From Phyllobacteriaceae bacterium UBA1940 (GTDB lineage: Bacteria; Pseudomonadota; Alphaproteobacteria; Rhizobiales; Rhizobiaceae): 42,674 bases of DNA. Shown one piece after another: positions 1 to 8,343 of the stretch. The stretch spans positions 10,369 to 53,042 of the forward strand of contig DDFA01000072.1 in NCBI GenBank assembly GCA_002336975.1. Reading direction: 5' to 3'. Under the pieces are notes generated by a model. That model saw only the letters and a program-made list of their open reading frames with translations, did no database searches and was not told the origin of the DNA. The translations under genes and the position numbers were made by a program. Each line of letters begins with the position of its first letter. The stretch's first letter is position 1.

Positions 1-629
1 GCGAGCCGATAGGTCCCGACGCGGTTGGCGACTTCGGCGCGAGCGGCCTGCAGGCCGGCGATCCGCTGGCGCACGCCCGCCAGGTCGGCCTCGTGGGTGG
101 CGATCATCTCGGTCGCATGGTCCACCGCGTTGGTGTCGACACGCGGGTTTTCGATGGCGACCAGGGGATTTCCGGATTCGATCGTGTTACCGACCGAAAG
201 GGCGCCGATCTGCCCGCCGACGACGCCGTTGATCGGCGACCGTACGGTGACGATGGTGGCGTTTACGACCGCCTGGACGCTCGAGGTCTCGAACAGACGC
301 TTGACCGGCATCCAGCCGACGACGATGACGACAGCCAGGCCGATCAGCGATTTGATCACTTTCGAATAGGCGTTCGGTGGCTGCTTGCGGCGGTCTTCGG
401 ATTTGGCGCGCCGATCAGCGGCGGGGTGCAGTTCAACCTGCGGCTCTGCCGTCTCGGCGGGCGCCGGATCGACCGGCGCCGTCGCCGGCCGGTCGCGCGC
501 GATCTCGTCGTGCAGGCGCTTCTGCAATCCGGCCGCGTCGCCCGACGGGCGTGACGCGGCATTGCGATCGCCGTCGTCGGCAACGAGCCTGGCGGGTGCT
601 GATTTATCAACCGATTTCCGAACTGCCAT
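1..629 (-). CDS. HlyD-family membrane fusion protein, C-terminus outside window
   Basis: The reading frame starts at ATG 629 (AGGAG about 6 bases upstream) and runs open through base 1, so only the first 209 residues are visible. Residues 1-88 are a polar, Ala/Pro/Asp-rich cytoplasmic extension. Residues about 91-109 form one membrane segment. Residues about 119-160 (VVNATIVTVRSPINGVV to GNPLVAIENP) are the first half of a biotinyl/lipoyl-like hairpin, followed by a helical stretch from about 170 typical of the periplasmic coiled coil. Family knowledge: such proteins link an inner-membrane transporter or polysaccharide synthase to the envelope. The partner would lie before the window. The long soluble N-terminal extension is more typical of fusion proteins paired with glycan synthases than of RND adaptors, but that is inference. 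Confidence 0.8.
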   Translation of the reverse strand, partial: MAVRKSVDKSAPARLVADDGDRNAASRPSGDAAGLQKRLHDEIARDRPATAPVDPAPAETAEPQVELHPAADRRAKSEDRRKQPPNAYSKVIKSLIGLAVVIVVGWMPVKRLFETSSVQAVVNATIVTVRSPINGVVGGQIGALSVGNTIESGNPLVAIENPRVDTNAVDHATEMIATHEADLAGVRQRIAGLQAARAEVANRVGTYRL

Positions 630-791
630 TTTGAACTCCTGTCCACGGCCGAACGAAAAACAGGCGCGGACAGGTCGACACTACGAGCTGCGACTGAATA
701 AAATTGGTTGAAAATCCCGACGACGCGAGGCGACTTGCTGCGATGGCTAACAGCCGGTGAAACGGTTCGGTCAAATCCGAGTTACCTCGGC

Positions 792-814
792 CAGGCGGGC
801 CGTCGGACCGCCTG
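792..814 (-). terminator. Possible hairpin terminator after the DUF2333 gene
   Basis: Seven-base arms CAGGCGG and CCGCCTG (792-798 and 808-814) with a 9-base loop lie just past the stop of the DUF2333-type gene. There is no clear T-run on the minus strand, so this is at best a weak terminator or a transcript-end stabiliser. Confidence 0.35.
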
Positions 815-823
815 ACCCGGGCG

Positions 824-2029
824 CTATCGCTGCAACACGTTGACGATCTCGGTCATGTTGGTGCGTACCCGCAGGATGTAGGAATCCATCGTCGACAGGT
901 GGGTTGCAAACAGCCCGTCCTCGGCGCTGTTGGCGATCAGGATCGGCTGGGTGCGCAGGGCGGATTTGAAATTGTCCTCCATCTGCTTCCAGAGCTGGTC
1001 GAGATTGCGCTCGCGCACGACATCCTCGAAGTCGGCATGGGCGCCGGCCAGCAGCCCGTAATAGGCGTAGAGCTGGCCATAGGCGAACCAGAACCGGTCG
1101 TCGGCGCGCGGATCGAAGAAGCCGTAATTATAGTTCTCGGCGCGCTCGCGCAGGATGGCCGAGGTGCCGCCGAGCGCGCTGGCGATGCGGTCAAGATACT
1201 GGATCAGATTGTCGGCGCGGGCGTCGAAGACGGCGTCGCAGCGTTCAAGGCTGGCGTTGAACGAGCGCAGGTCGGAAATGATGCGGCGGTAGTAGGACGG
1301 GGTCGGCGTCTTGGGGCCGGGCGGGTTGATGCCGATATACCAGGTGTATTCGTCGAACTGGGCGTTGCCGCGCGCATCCTGCAGGTTGGCGTCGATGCGA
1401 GAGGTGCCGCGCAGCCGGCCCATATTGTCGGCCAACTCGATGGTGGTGCGTCGGATGGCTTCGTGGATGCCGCGCTGGAACGATGCCTTGTTGTCCATCC
1501 AGGGCGTGCGGTCCCACGAAATGCCGAACAGGCCGAGCTTGTAGACCAGCATCGACGAAATCCAGCGGTTCTGGTTGACGTTGAAATCGGTCAGATCGGC
1601 GGCGACCGTGGCGATCAGCGAGGTGCCGCAGGTCCGGTTCTCGCCGGTGGCGGGGGCCTGGACGCTCGAAGACGGCGCGCCGCTGGCCTGGGCGTTGTCG
1701 GACGTAGCGGGCGCGGCGGGCGCGGCAGGCGCGGGAGCGGCGGAAACCTGGAGTTCGCCGGCCGAGCGGTTGCGGTTTTCGTGATTGTAGGCGTCGACGT
1801 AGTTGGGGTCGAAATTGGTCCACACCTGCGTCGTGTAGACGAAGAACAGATAGAGCGTCGCGACCAGCGCGATGCCGGCGCCGAAGACCAGCTTTATGAT
1901 CCAGCCCTTTACCCGGTACCAGCGGCCGAACCACATGAACGGCCACAGCAGGACGCCGACCACAAAGCCGATGCCCTTGCCGATCCACTGGAACAGTCTG
2001 GTGAAGAAGGCGACGATCGGATCAAGCAT
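824..2029 (-). CDS. DUF2333-type membrane protein
   Basis: A 401-aa protein of unknown biochemical function. Its N-terminus is strongly aromatic and amphipathic, followed by a membrane segment at about residues 42-66. An Ala/Pro/Ser-rich linker (about 95-130) leads to a large extracytoplasmic or peripheral helical domain containing NRWISSMLVYKLGLFG, the SWDRTPWMDNKASFQRG region, and an aromatic FFDPRADDRFWFAYGQLYAYYG stretch. I assign it to DUF2333 from overall pattern and recall, not from a search. It follows the DUF6638-like gene with a 25-base gap, so the two are almost certainly cotranscribed. The length is typical for an intact gene. A role in the envelope is inferred only from topology. 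Confidence 0.75.
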   Translation of the reverse strand: MLDPIVAFFTRLFQWIGKGIGFVVGVLLWPFMWFGRWYRVKGWIIKLVFGAGIALVATLYLFFVYTTQVWTNFDPNYVDAYNHENRNRSAGELQVSAAPAPAAPAAPATSDNAQASGAPSSSVQAPATGENRTCGTSLIATVAADLTDFNVNQNRWISSMLVYKLGLFGISWDRTPWMDNKASFQRGIHEAIRRTTIELADNMGRLRGTSRIDANLQDARGNAQFDEYTWYIGINPPGPKTPTPSYYRRIISDLRSFNASLERCDAVFDARADNLIQYLDRIASALGGTSAILRERAENYNYGFFDPRADDRFWFAYGQLYAYYGLLAGAHADFEDVVRERNLDQLWKQMEDNFKSALRTQPILIANSAEDGLFATHLSTMDSYILRVRTNMTEIVNVLQR

Positions 2030-2054
2030 CTGGTTGTCCCCGGCGGTTCAACGC

Positions 2055-3341
2055 CTAGTCTTTGAGCCCATAGAGGCGAGCGCGAAATGCAGCCTTGTCT
2101 TTCAGATATGTGGTTTTCAGCGTCTCGACAACATGTTCGCGCCAGCGCTTCGACCAGCCTTCATATTGTTTGTAGAAGGTCTCCTTGTTGAAGACGTAGA
2201 GCGAGACGAAATCGTCGGGCACGAAGTCGGCGATCAGCGCGTTGGTCAGCCAGGCGTCGGGATGGTCGGGTTTGGCGCGCACGACGAGGAAGCGAAGCTC
2301 CGGCGCCAGGTCCTCAAGCTTGATGCGGCCGGTCTGCGCGACTTCGCGCTTGGCGGCGTTGAGAAACGGGAACACGCCGTCGCGGTTGATCAGGTCGGCG
2401 TTCTGGTGAATCCAGGTTTGCAGCCAGATGCGGTCGACCTTGTCGAAATCCAGGTTCGGCTGCTGTTTGTGGATCAGCGCCGCGATCGCCATCTCGGCGC
2501 GGTGTTCGAGATAGTCGGAAGTCTCCAGCCAGGATGCGCGCGGCAGGTCGAGCCGGCCGGTCTGCGCCAGGAAGCGGAAGACGCGGTCGGCGTCGCGGAT
2601 GCCGAGATAGGAGACCTGCCAGGGGCGGGAGCGGCGGAAACCGGGCGCGGCGGGGTCGGAGATCACCGTGGTGGCGTCGGCGTCGATGAAGACGTAGATG
2701 CCGCCGAAATGGCTGGTCCAGAACGCGTCGTGGCGGAAAATGACCTGATCGGGCACCAGCTTGTTTTCGCGGATGTCACCGGTGATCCTGGCCAGCTCGA
2801 CCATGCGCTCCAGCATCGCATTGTCGCGCCAGGCGTCCGGCTCGAGCTTGAGCCGGTCGACCAGCGTGCCGAGCTCGTTGGCCTTGCCGAGCGTGTCTTC
2901 GGCCGACAGGACGCGGAATTCGACCTGGTTGATCGACAGCAGGTCCTCGATGTCGTTGACCTTGGCGACCGAGTCCTCAATCTCGCCATAGATGACGTCC
3001 TTGATCGTCAGCGCGTCGATCGCCCGGCGATTGGCGGCGTAGAACTGGTACATCAGCTGCGAGGTGTTGGAGAACGCGGTGTGGACCACTGGCAGGTCGG
3101 CCTGCGCCGGGCTCAGGATGATGAAGCGGCGATTGACCTCGTTGGGATCGAGATAGAGCGGATCCTTCAGCTCCTCGGCGATCTGCGGCGAAAAGCCGGT
3201 GCGGTCGATCTCAAAACTCTTCAGCTTTGTGGGTTTGAAGCCGAAGGCGGCCAGCGCCTTGTTGTAGCGGTCAACCAGATGTGGCTCGTCGACCGTCAGC
3301 AGCCGGCCGTAGATCAGATCGTTTTCCTGCAGAAGGTCCAT
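2055..3341 (-). CDS. DUF6638-like protein of unknown function
   Basis: A 428-aa soluble protein; I chose ATG 3341 because GGGAAG lies about 5 bases upstream and the protein then begins MDLLQENDLIYGRLL. An in-frame start seven codons earlier has no ribosome site. There is no signal peptide or membrane segment. The sequence is rich in charged and aromatic residues (for example RHDAFWTSHFGGIYVFIDAD, DRIWLQTWIHQNADLI) but carries no catalytic signature I recognise. The DUF6638 name is from memory of Rhizobiales annotations. It precedes the DUF2333-type gene by 25 bases. Together with the AAA+ ATPase and coiled-coil genes on the same strand at 9.4-13.8 kb it may form one functional module (inference). 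Confidence 0.7.
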   Translation of the reverse strand: MDLLQENDLIYGRLLTVDEPHLVDRYNKALAAFGFKPTKLKSFEIDRTGFSPQIAEELKDPLYLDPNEVNRRFIILSPAQADLPVVHTAFSNTSQLMYQFYAANRRAIDALTIKDVIYGEIEDSVAKVNDIEDLLSINQVEFRVLSAEDTLGKANELGTLVDRLKLEPDAWRDNAMLERMVELARITGDIRENKLVPDQVIFRHDAFWTSHFGGIYVFIDADATTVISDPAAPGFRRSRPWQVSYLGIRDADRVFRFLAQTGRLDLPRASWLETSDYLEHRAEMAIAALIHKQQPNLDFDKVDRIWLQTWIHQNADLINRDGVFPFLNAAKREVAQTGRIKLEDLAPELRFLVVRAKPDHPDAWLTNALIADFVPDDFVSLYVFNKETFYKQYEGWSKRWREHVVETLKTTYLKDKAAFRARLYGLKD

Positions 3342-3530
3342 GCAACTTCCCTGTTGCGCCACAAACCCGCTCCCACCGGCGCAACGTCCAGTCGCAGCAA
3401 CTGAACCTGAATCTAGTCCGCCCGGGCCATGCTCTCAAGTCGCGGCAGAGCCAAATACCTGAATGATTGTTGCCGCGGGACATTGCGTTCCGCGCCCAGA
3501 GTGGCAATCTGCCGGCCGGGGAGATTTGCC

Positions 3531-5078
3531 GTGCTGAAATTCTTGAAGTGGCTTGCAATCGTTATCGGCGTCGCCGCGATCCTGGTGGTCGTGGCGCGGT
3601 TCGTTTTTCCGTTGCCGGACCGCTCGAAGATCACGCCCAGCTCCGCCATGGCGCTGGCGGCCGACACGGGCTGGGGCAGGTTCCTGAAAACGGCGGCGGA
3701 AACCAATCCCGGAAAATCCGGCGTCATGCCGCTGAAAACCGGGCACGAGGCGCTGGCGGCGCGCCTGCTCCTGGCGAAACGCGCCGAGCGGTCGATCGAC
3801 CTGCAATATTACATCTGGCACGACGACACCTCGGGCAGGCTGCTGCTGAAGGCGTTGCACGACGCCGCCAAGCGCGGGGTGAGGGTCAGGCTGCTGGTGG
3901 ACGACAACGGGGTGCCAGGGCTGGACGACCTTTTCTCCGCGCTCGATGCGGTGAAGAATCTCGATGTGCGCATCTTCAATCCGTCGCGGATCAGAACGCC
4001 GAAACTGCTCGGCTATACGTTCGACTTCTTCCGCATGAACCGGCGGATGCACAACAAGGCGTTCATCGTAGACGGCGCGGCGGCGATTATCGGCGGGCGC
4101 AACATCGGTGACGAATATTTCGCCATCGGCGACGACAACTATTTCCTCGATCTCGACGCTCTGGCAGCGGGAGCGATCGTGCCGGAGACGGCGGCGAACT
4201 TCGACCGATATTGGAACAGCGAATCGGTCTATCCAATCGACCTTGTGACGGGCGGACCGGCGCCCGCTCTGCCCGACTGGCTGATGCGCGACGACGCCAT
4301 CGAAGCGCCCGACTGGGTCGCCAAGCTGCCGGAGATCGAGGCGAAGGTGGGCGAAGCGGTCGGCGCCGGCGCCTCCCAGCTCGAATGGACCGATGTGAAA
4401 CTTGTCAGCGACGATCCCTCAAAAGGGCTTGGCAAAGCGTCCGGCGACCAGCTGATGGTCAACCAGATCGGCAAGGCGATCGGCCCGATCACCAAGTCGC
4501 TGGACCTGATTTCGGCCTATTTCATTCCCGGCAAACGCGGCGTCGAGTTCTTCACAGATGTTCAGAAATCCGGCGCCAAGGTTGAAATCCTGACAAATTC
4601 GCTGATGGCGACCGACGTGGCGATGGTTCACGCCGGCTACACCAAATACCGGCGCGACCTGCTGGAAGCGGGCATATCGCTCTATGAACTCAAGCCGCAG
4701 CCCGGGGTGCCGGAGGGTCAGGACGAACTGAGCCTGCTCGGGTCGTCGGGCTCCAGTCTTCACGCCAAATCGCTCAGCATCGACGAGGACCGCATCTTCA
4801 TCGGCTCGTTCAATTTCGACCCACGCTCGGTCAACCTGAACTGCGAAATGGGCTTCCTGATCGACAGCCCGGCGATGGCCCGGCAGATGCACACCGCCTT
4901 TGGCGACCAGATCGCCAGGGGGTCGTACCAGGTGGTGCTGCGCGACGACAAGATGCGCTGGATCGAGAAGGCGGCCGACGGTTCGGAAATCGTCCATGAC
5001 GACGAGCCGGGCGTGACATGGGTGTCGCGGCTGATGGTGACGCTGCTCGGCCTGCTGCCGATAGAATGGATGTTGTGA
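3531..5078 (+). CDS. Phospholipase D / cardiolipin synthase-like protein
   Basis: A 515-aa membrane-anchored PLD-superfamily protein. GTG 3531 is preferred because GGGGAG lies 7 bases upstream and it places the hydrophobic segment LKFLKWLAIVIGVAAILVVV at the N-terminus; an upstream in-frame ATG at 3429 lacks a site. Two HKD motifs are intact: MHNKAFIVDGAAAIIGGRN and LHAKSLSIDEDRIFIGSFNF, each with the downstream G-G/S element. Family members exchange phosphatidyl groups (cardiolipin synthesis) or hydrolyse phosphodiesters at the membrane. It is a clear paralogue of the PLD gene at 20.3 kb, sharing IDLQYYIWHDD-like, NSLMATDVA-like and FNFDPRS blocks. It is divergent from the DUF6638-like gene. 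Substrate cannot be told from sequence. Confidence 0.9.
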   Translation: MLKFLKWLAIVIGVAAILVVVARFVFPLPDRSKITPSSAMALAADTGWGRFLKTAAETNPGKSGVMPLKTGHEALAARLLLAKRAERSIDLQYYIWHDDTSGRLLLKALHDAAKRGVRVRLLVDDNGVPGLDDLFSALDAVKNLDVRIFNPSRIRTPKLLGYTFDFFRMNRRMHNKAFIVDGAAAIIGGRNIGDEYFAIGDDNYFLDLDALAAGAIVPETAANFDRYWNSESVYPIDLVTGGPAPALPDWLMRDDAIEAPDWVAKLPEIEAKVGEAVGAGASQLEWTDVKLVSDDPSKGLGKASGDQLMVNQIGKAIGPITKSLDLISAYFIPGKRGVEFFTDVQKSGAKVEILTNSLMATDVAMVHAGYTKYRRDLLEAGISLYELKPQPGVPEGQDELSLLGSSGSSLHAKSLSIDEDRIFIGSFNFDPRSVNLNCEMGFLIDSPAMARQMHTAFGDQIARGSYQVVLRDDKMRWIEKAADGSEIVHDDEPGVTWVSRLMVTLLGLLPIEWML

Positions 5079-5120
5079 GCGGGCAAGCGCTCCGGCATTT
5101 GCGCCGGAACGGACATGGCT

Positions 5121-5633
5121 TCAGCTTGTCGGCGGAAATGTGCCGGATATGGCAATGCAATAGTTCAATGCGATGCTTGGTTGACGAATGTCGATCGGAA
5201 CATTGTTGCCGACAGCTCCTGTAGGATACATGAAGGCGTTGTTTGTGTTGGAATAGAGCTTGTATTGGGCGTTGCCTTCATTGGCCATAACGTTGCCTTG
5301 AGGCGAATCCTGCGTGCCAGTCCCTGTATCGGCGAAAATCTGGTGAGCGTGGGCCGGAAGATTTCTGTGAAGAATGTAACATTGTTCGCTGCCAAATTGT
5401 TCGCCGATTGAATAGTATGTCGGACTATTGCTCTGACCATAACAAATAGGTGCACGTCCACGGAGATCTGGAAGACGAAATGTCTTCACGCCGTCGCCGC
5501 CATACGTCGTTCCTATCAATTGGAAGAGCGCATTGTTTGAACTTATATTTAATGTTTGCCCATCGCAGAGCGCCCAGCCTGTTGGGGCGAAGTCGAAAGC
5601 GAAAAGGCAAATCTGGCCAAGATACGGTTGCAT
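5121..5633 (-). CDS. Tail-collar / microcystin-dependent-like protein
   Basis: A 170-aa protein beginning MQPYLGQICLFAFDFAPTGW, with GGAG about 8 bases before ATG 5633. The frame extends upstream to 5741 but the conserved family start is here. It matches the phage tail collar domain: an N-terminal FAPTGWALCDGQ block, then LFQLIGTTYGGDG, TFRLPDLRGR, a glycine/serine/asparagine-rich middle, and the C-terminal RQPSIALNYCIAISGTFP signature. Family members occur in phage tail fibres and as stand-alone bacterial proteins (MdpB-like). No other phage gene is nearby, so this is an orphan. The base composition is visibly lower in GC than the flanks and it diverges from the radical SAM operon, both suggesting acquisition by transfer. 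Confidence 0.9.
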   Translation of the reverse strand: MQPYLGQICLFAFDFAPTGWALCDGQTLNISSNNALFQLIGTTYGGDGVKTFRLPDLRGRAPICYGQSNSPTYYSIGEQFGSEQCYILHRNLPAHAHQIFADTGTGTQDSPQGNVMANEGNAQYKLYSNTNNAFMYPTGAVGNNVPIDIRQPSIALNYCIAISGTFPPTS

Positions 5634-5820
5634 TGCACGCTCCAAATGTTGATCGCGCCACGACCTTAATATCAATATCGACGAATCGCTATTGGTTGTA
5701 TTTTCGGGTCCGTGGATTGACTTTGACGCGACTAAATCCAAGCATTGATGCGGCCGCCCTCTGGACGCAATGTTCTATTCTGGCGTAGGCAGTCGCGATA
5801 TTTAGGATGAGTTTTCGCCT

Positions 5821-6930
5821 TTGCTGATCTCAATCAGAAAGCTTGTTCAGGACGATCCGACCTATCGGGTCGTGTACGAGCGCGCTCGAGCATCCCGTCA
5901 GCGGGTCACCACGGTCTACGACCTGTCATCGCGCTGCAACCTGTTCTGCGAAGGGTGTTTGTATTTCAACCGCGACGGCGGGCACCCAGGCAATGCCGAC
6001 AGCACGACCGGCGAATTCGATGCGTTGTTTGCCGCCGAGAAATTGCGTGGCGTCAACTATCCGGTGTTCGGCGGGGCCGAGCCAACCTTGCAGCCGGCGC
6101 TGATAAGGCAGGCGGCGCGCCATTGGAATGACGGCATGATCCACACCAATGGCACTCGCCGCATCGATGCCGCCATACCGTTCAGAATTCTCGTGTCGCT
6201 GTGGGGCGGACCGGAACTGAGCAGGGCGTGGCGCGGCGGCGACAACTATGAAAAGGCCATGCGCCAATCCGTTGGCGACCAGCGGATTCTCATGAACTAC
6301 ACGGTGAACGCTCAAAACATCGATGATATCCATCGGGTTGTCTCGGATTGCGCAAAGCGTGGGCTCAAGATCACCTTCCAGGGGTTCAGTCCAACTGCCG
6401 ACTACACCAACTATCTGAAAGGCGACGGCGACGGCCGTCACGATTTTATCCAAAGCGACTCCAAAGACATCAATCTTGCGATGACGCCAGACAAATGTGC
6501 AGCGTCAATCGTCGCGATCGGCCGGGCAATCGATCAGTTTCCGGAGACGGTGGTGTTCACCAAGGCGCTTGCCCGATGGACCTTTGAAGGCCTGGCGCGG
6601 TCAGTGAAAGGGTTGCCGGACAATGCGGCGCCGAAAGAATGCATTGCGGCAACCGACGCGCGGCACCGTCACTACTTTGTCGACGGACAGCAGGCTGGCG
6701 AAAAGTCGTGCGGTCACGGCCAGGTCGACTGCCGCACCTGCAAGACGTACACATTCATCTTTCCCAGTTTTTTCGGATATCTGTCTCAATCAAAAGGGAT
6801 ACGGTCGGCAGGCGAAGACTATCTCAAGGGTCATGCCGTTTTCGACTACGTCTACAACGGGCACAACCGTCCGGATTGGCGCGGCATTGACAGGCATGCC
6901 GAGAGTTCGGCGTCTTCCAAATTGGCGTGA
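5821..6930 (+). CDS. Radical SAM enzyme, substrate unknown
   Basis: A 369-aa radical SAM protein. The cluster motif is C39-x3-C43-x2-C46 (RCNLFCEGCLYF), followed by the GGxEPT element FGGAEPTLQP at about 83-92 and HTNGTRR at about 108-114. A second cysteine group near the C-terminus (C274, C297, C304, C307) suggests an auxiliary iron-sulfur cluster. The start must be TTG 5821, because a stop in this frame lies at 5803-5805 and no ATG intervenes; AGGATGAG lies upstream. It is the first gene of an operon with an MBOAT acyltransferase (12-base gap) and an SGNH-like protein. Enzymes of this class modify lipids, glycans or peptides; which one applies here is not visible. Composition is lower in GC than the window average. 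Confidence 0.88.
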   Translation: MLISIRKLVQDDPTYRVVYERARASRQRVTTVYDLSSRCNLFCEGCLYFNRDGGHPGNADSTTGEFDALFAAEKLRGVNYPVFGGAEPTLQPALIRQAARHWNDGMIHTNGTRRIDAAIPFRILVSLWGGPELSRAWRGGDNYEKAMRQSVGDQRILMNYTVNAQNIDDIHRVVSDCAKRGLKITFQGFSPTADYTNYLKGDGDGRHDFIQSDSKDINLAMTPDKCAASIVAIGRAIDQFPETVVFTKALARWTFEGLARSVKGLPDNAAPKECIAATDARHRHYFVDGQQAGEKSCGHGQVDCRTCKTYTFIFPSFFGYLSQSKGIRSAGEDYLKGHAVFDYVYNGHNRPDWRGIDRHAESSASSKLA

Positions 6931-6942
6931 TCCAGGCACCCC

Positions 6943-8343
6943 ATGTCATTTGTGTCGATTGATTTTGTTCTATTTGCCGCCGTTCTATACCCGCTCTTCA
7001 GTCTGATCCTCTACCGCGCCCCGGTGCTCTCGATCACCATTGCGAGCCTGTTCTTCTATTCCTGGATCAATATCTACTACCTGTTTCTAATCCTGCTTTC
7101 GGCCGCGATAGACTATGGCGCCGCACTCTTGATCGAGCGCAGCAAATCGATGGGGACGCGAAAGATCTGGCTCGCCATTTCGGTTTGTCTCAACCTGGCC
7201 ATCCTGATATTTTTCAAATACTGGAATTTTTTCCTTCCAGACGTCGATGACAGCGAGTCCGTCTCTTTCGAGACCTATGCAGTGCCTTTGGGCCTGTCGT
7301 TCTACACACTTCAATCCATCGGCTATACGGTCGACGTCTATAAGAACAAGACGAAGGCGGAACCGAATTTCGTCGTCTATCTGTTGTTCGTCAGCTTTTT
7401 TCCACAACTCGTCGCCGGCCCGATCGAACGGTCGAAACGGCTGCTGCCGCAACTCAGGCGCATGCGCGACCCCGACACACGGATGTTCCTGTCGGGACTT
7501 TTGCTGTTCCTGTGGGGCGCAACGATCAAGCTTTGCGTGGCCGATAATTTCAGTCCCTTCGTCAACGCGGCGCTGACGCCGGAAAAGGCGGGCATGGCGA
7601 CCTGGGTCGCCTGTCTTCTTGGCATGTTTTACGTCTATTGCGATTTTCACGCCTACACGCTGATGGCCCGCGGGCTCGCGCGCGGGCTCGGCGTGGAACT
7701 GTCGCATAACTTCCGGCAGCCGTTTTTTGCCCGGTCGCTTTCGGGTTTTTGGCGACGTTGGCACATTACTTTGACGACGTGGATTATCGACTACGTCCAT
7801 TTGCCGATCGCGAGGCGGTTTCCTGACGAGCCTTTTCGGTCCGTAAGCGCAATTTTCGCCATGGTGCTCGTGGGCCTCTGGCACGGCGCCTCATGGAACT
7901 TCATCCTGTTTGGCCTGCTGCACGGCGTCGCACTGCGGTTCTGGTTCCTGGTCGATGGGGCGACAGATGTGTTCAAATCCCGCGGCTTGCGCGAGATGGC
8001 GCGATCGGGATGCCTGCTGATCTTTCTGGCGATCAGCGCCCCCTTGTTTCTCGTCGCCTCGCTGGACGATTGCCTGTTGGTCCTCAAGGGCATGTTCTCG
8101 CTGGAGCTAGGACTTTCCCAATTGCTGAGCGTACCGGGGAAGATCGGGCTGTTCTGCGGCGTCGTGGTTGCGACTCTCGTGTTGGCCGACGACTATTTCA
8201 CCGGCCGGAATTCGCGCTATTCGGTTGAGGCAACCGCTGGCGCCATCGGCAAGCGGTCAATCCTCTACGGCCTCGGCATGATCTCGCTGATCGTCGTATT
8301 CGCAAACTTCAGAGGTCAGAACTTTGTCTATTTCCAATTCTAG
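6943..8343 (+). CDS. MBOAT-family O-acyltransferase (AlgI/DltB-like)
   Basis: A 466-aa polytopic membrane protein. Conserved MBOAT blocks are present: PLGLSFYTLQSIGYTVDVY (about 115-133), FFPQLVAGPIERSKRLLPQL (about 152-171), the WRRWHITLTTW block with H274, and the LVGLWHGASWNF block with the likely catalytic H314. Family members pass acyl groups, usually acetyl, across the inner membrane to extracytoplasmic polysaccharide, teichoic acid or protein, usually with an SGNH-type partner. That partner is encoded next and overlaps this gene by 20 bases. The upstream neighbour is a radical SAM enzyme. Likely role: acylation of a surface glycan or lipid; the acceptor is unknown. Confidence 0.93.
   Translation: MSFVSIDFVLFAAVLYPLFSLILYRAPVLSITIASLFFYSWINIYYLFLILLSAAIDYGAALLIERSKSMGTRKIWLAISVCLNLAILIFFKYWNFFLPDVDDSESVSFETYAVPLGLSFYTLQSIGYTVDVYKNKTKAEPNFVVYLLFVSFFPQLVAGPIERSKRLLPQLRRMRDPDTRMFLSGLLLFLWGATIKLCVADNFSPFVNAALTPEKAGMATWVACLLGMFYVYCDFHAYTLMARGLARGLGVELSHNFRQPFFARSLSGFWRRWHITLTTWIIDYVHLPIARRFPDEPFRSVSAIFAMVLVGLWHGASWNFILFGLLHGVALRFWFLVDGATDVFKSRGLREMARSGCLLIFLAISAPLFLVASLDDCLLVLKGMFSLELGLSQLLSVPGKIGLFCGVVVATLVLADDYFTGRNSRYSVEATAGAIGKRSILYGLGMISLIVVFANFRGQNFVYFQF

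Noticed and set aside
1872..3404. Plus-strand open frame opposite the DUF6638-like gene
   Set aside because: Antisense shadow; the minus-strand gene has a good ribosome site and plausible protein-like sequence.
5121..5633. Prophage remnant
   Set aside because: Only a collar-domain protein is present; no integrase, terminase, portal, capsid, lysis gene or attachment repeat is nearby, and the family also occurs as stand-alone bacterial genes.
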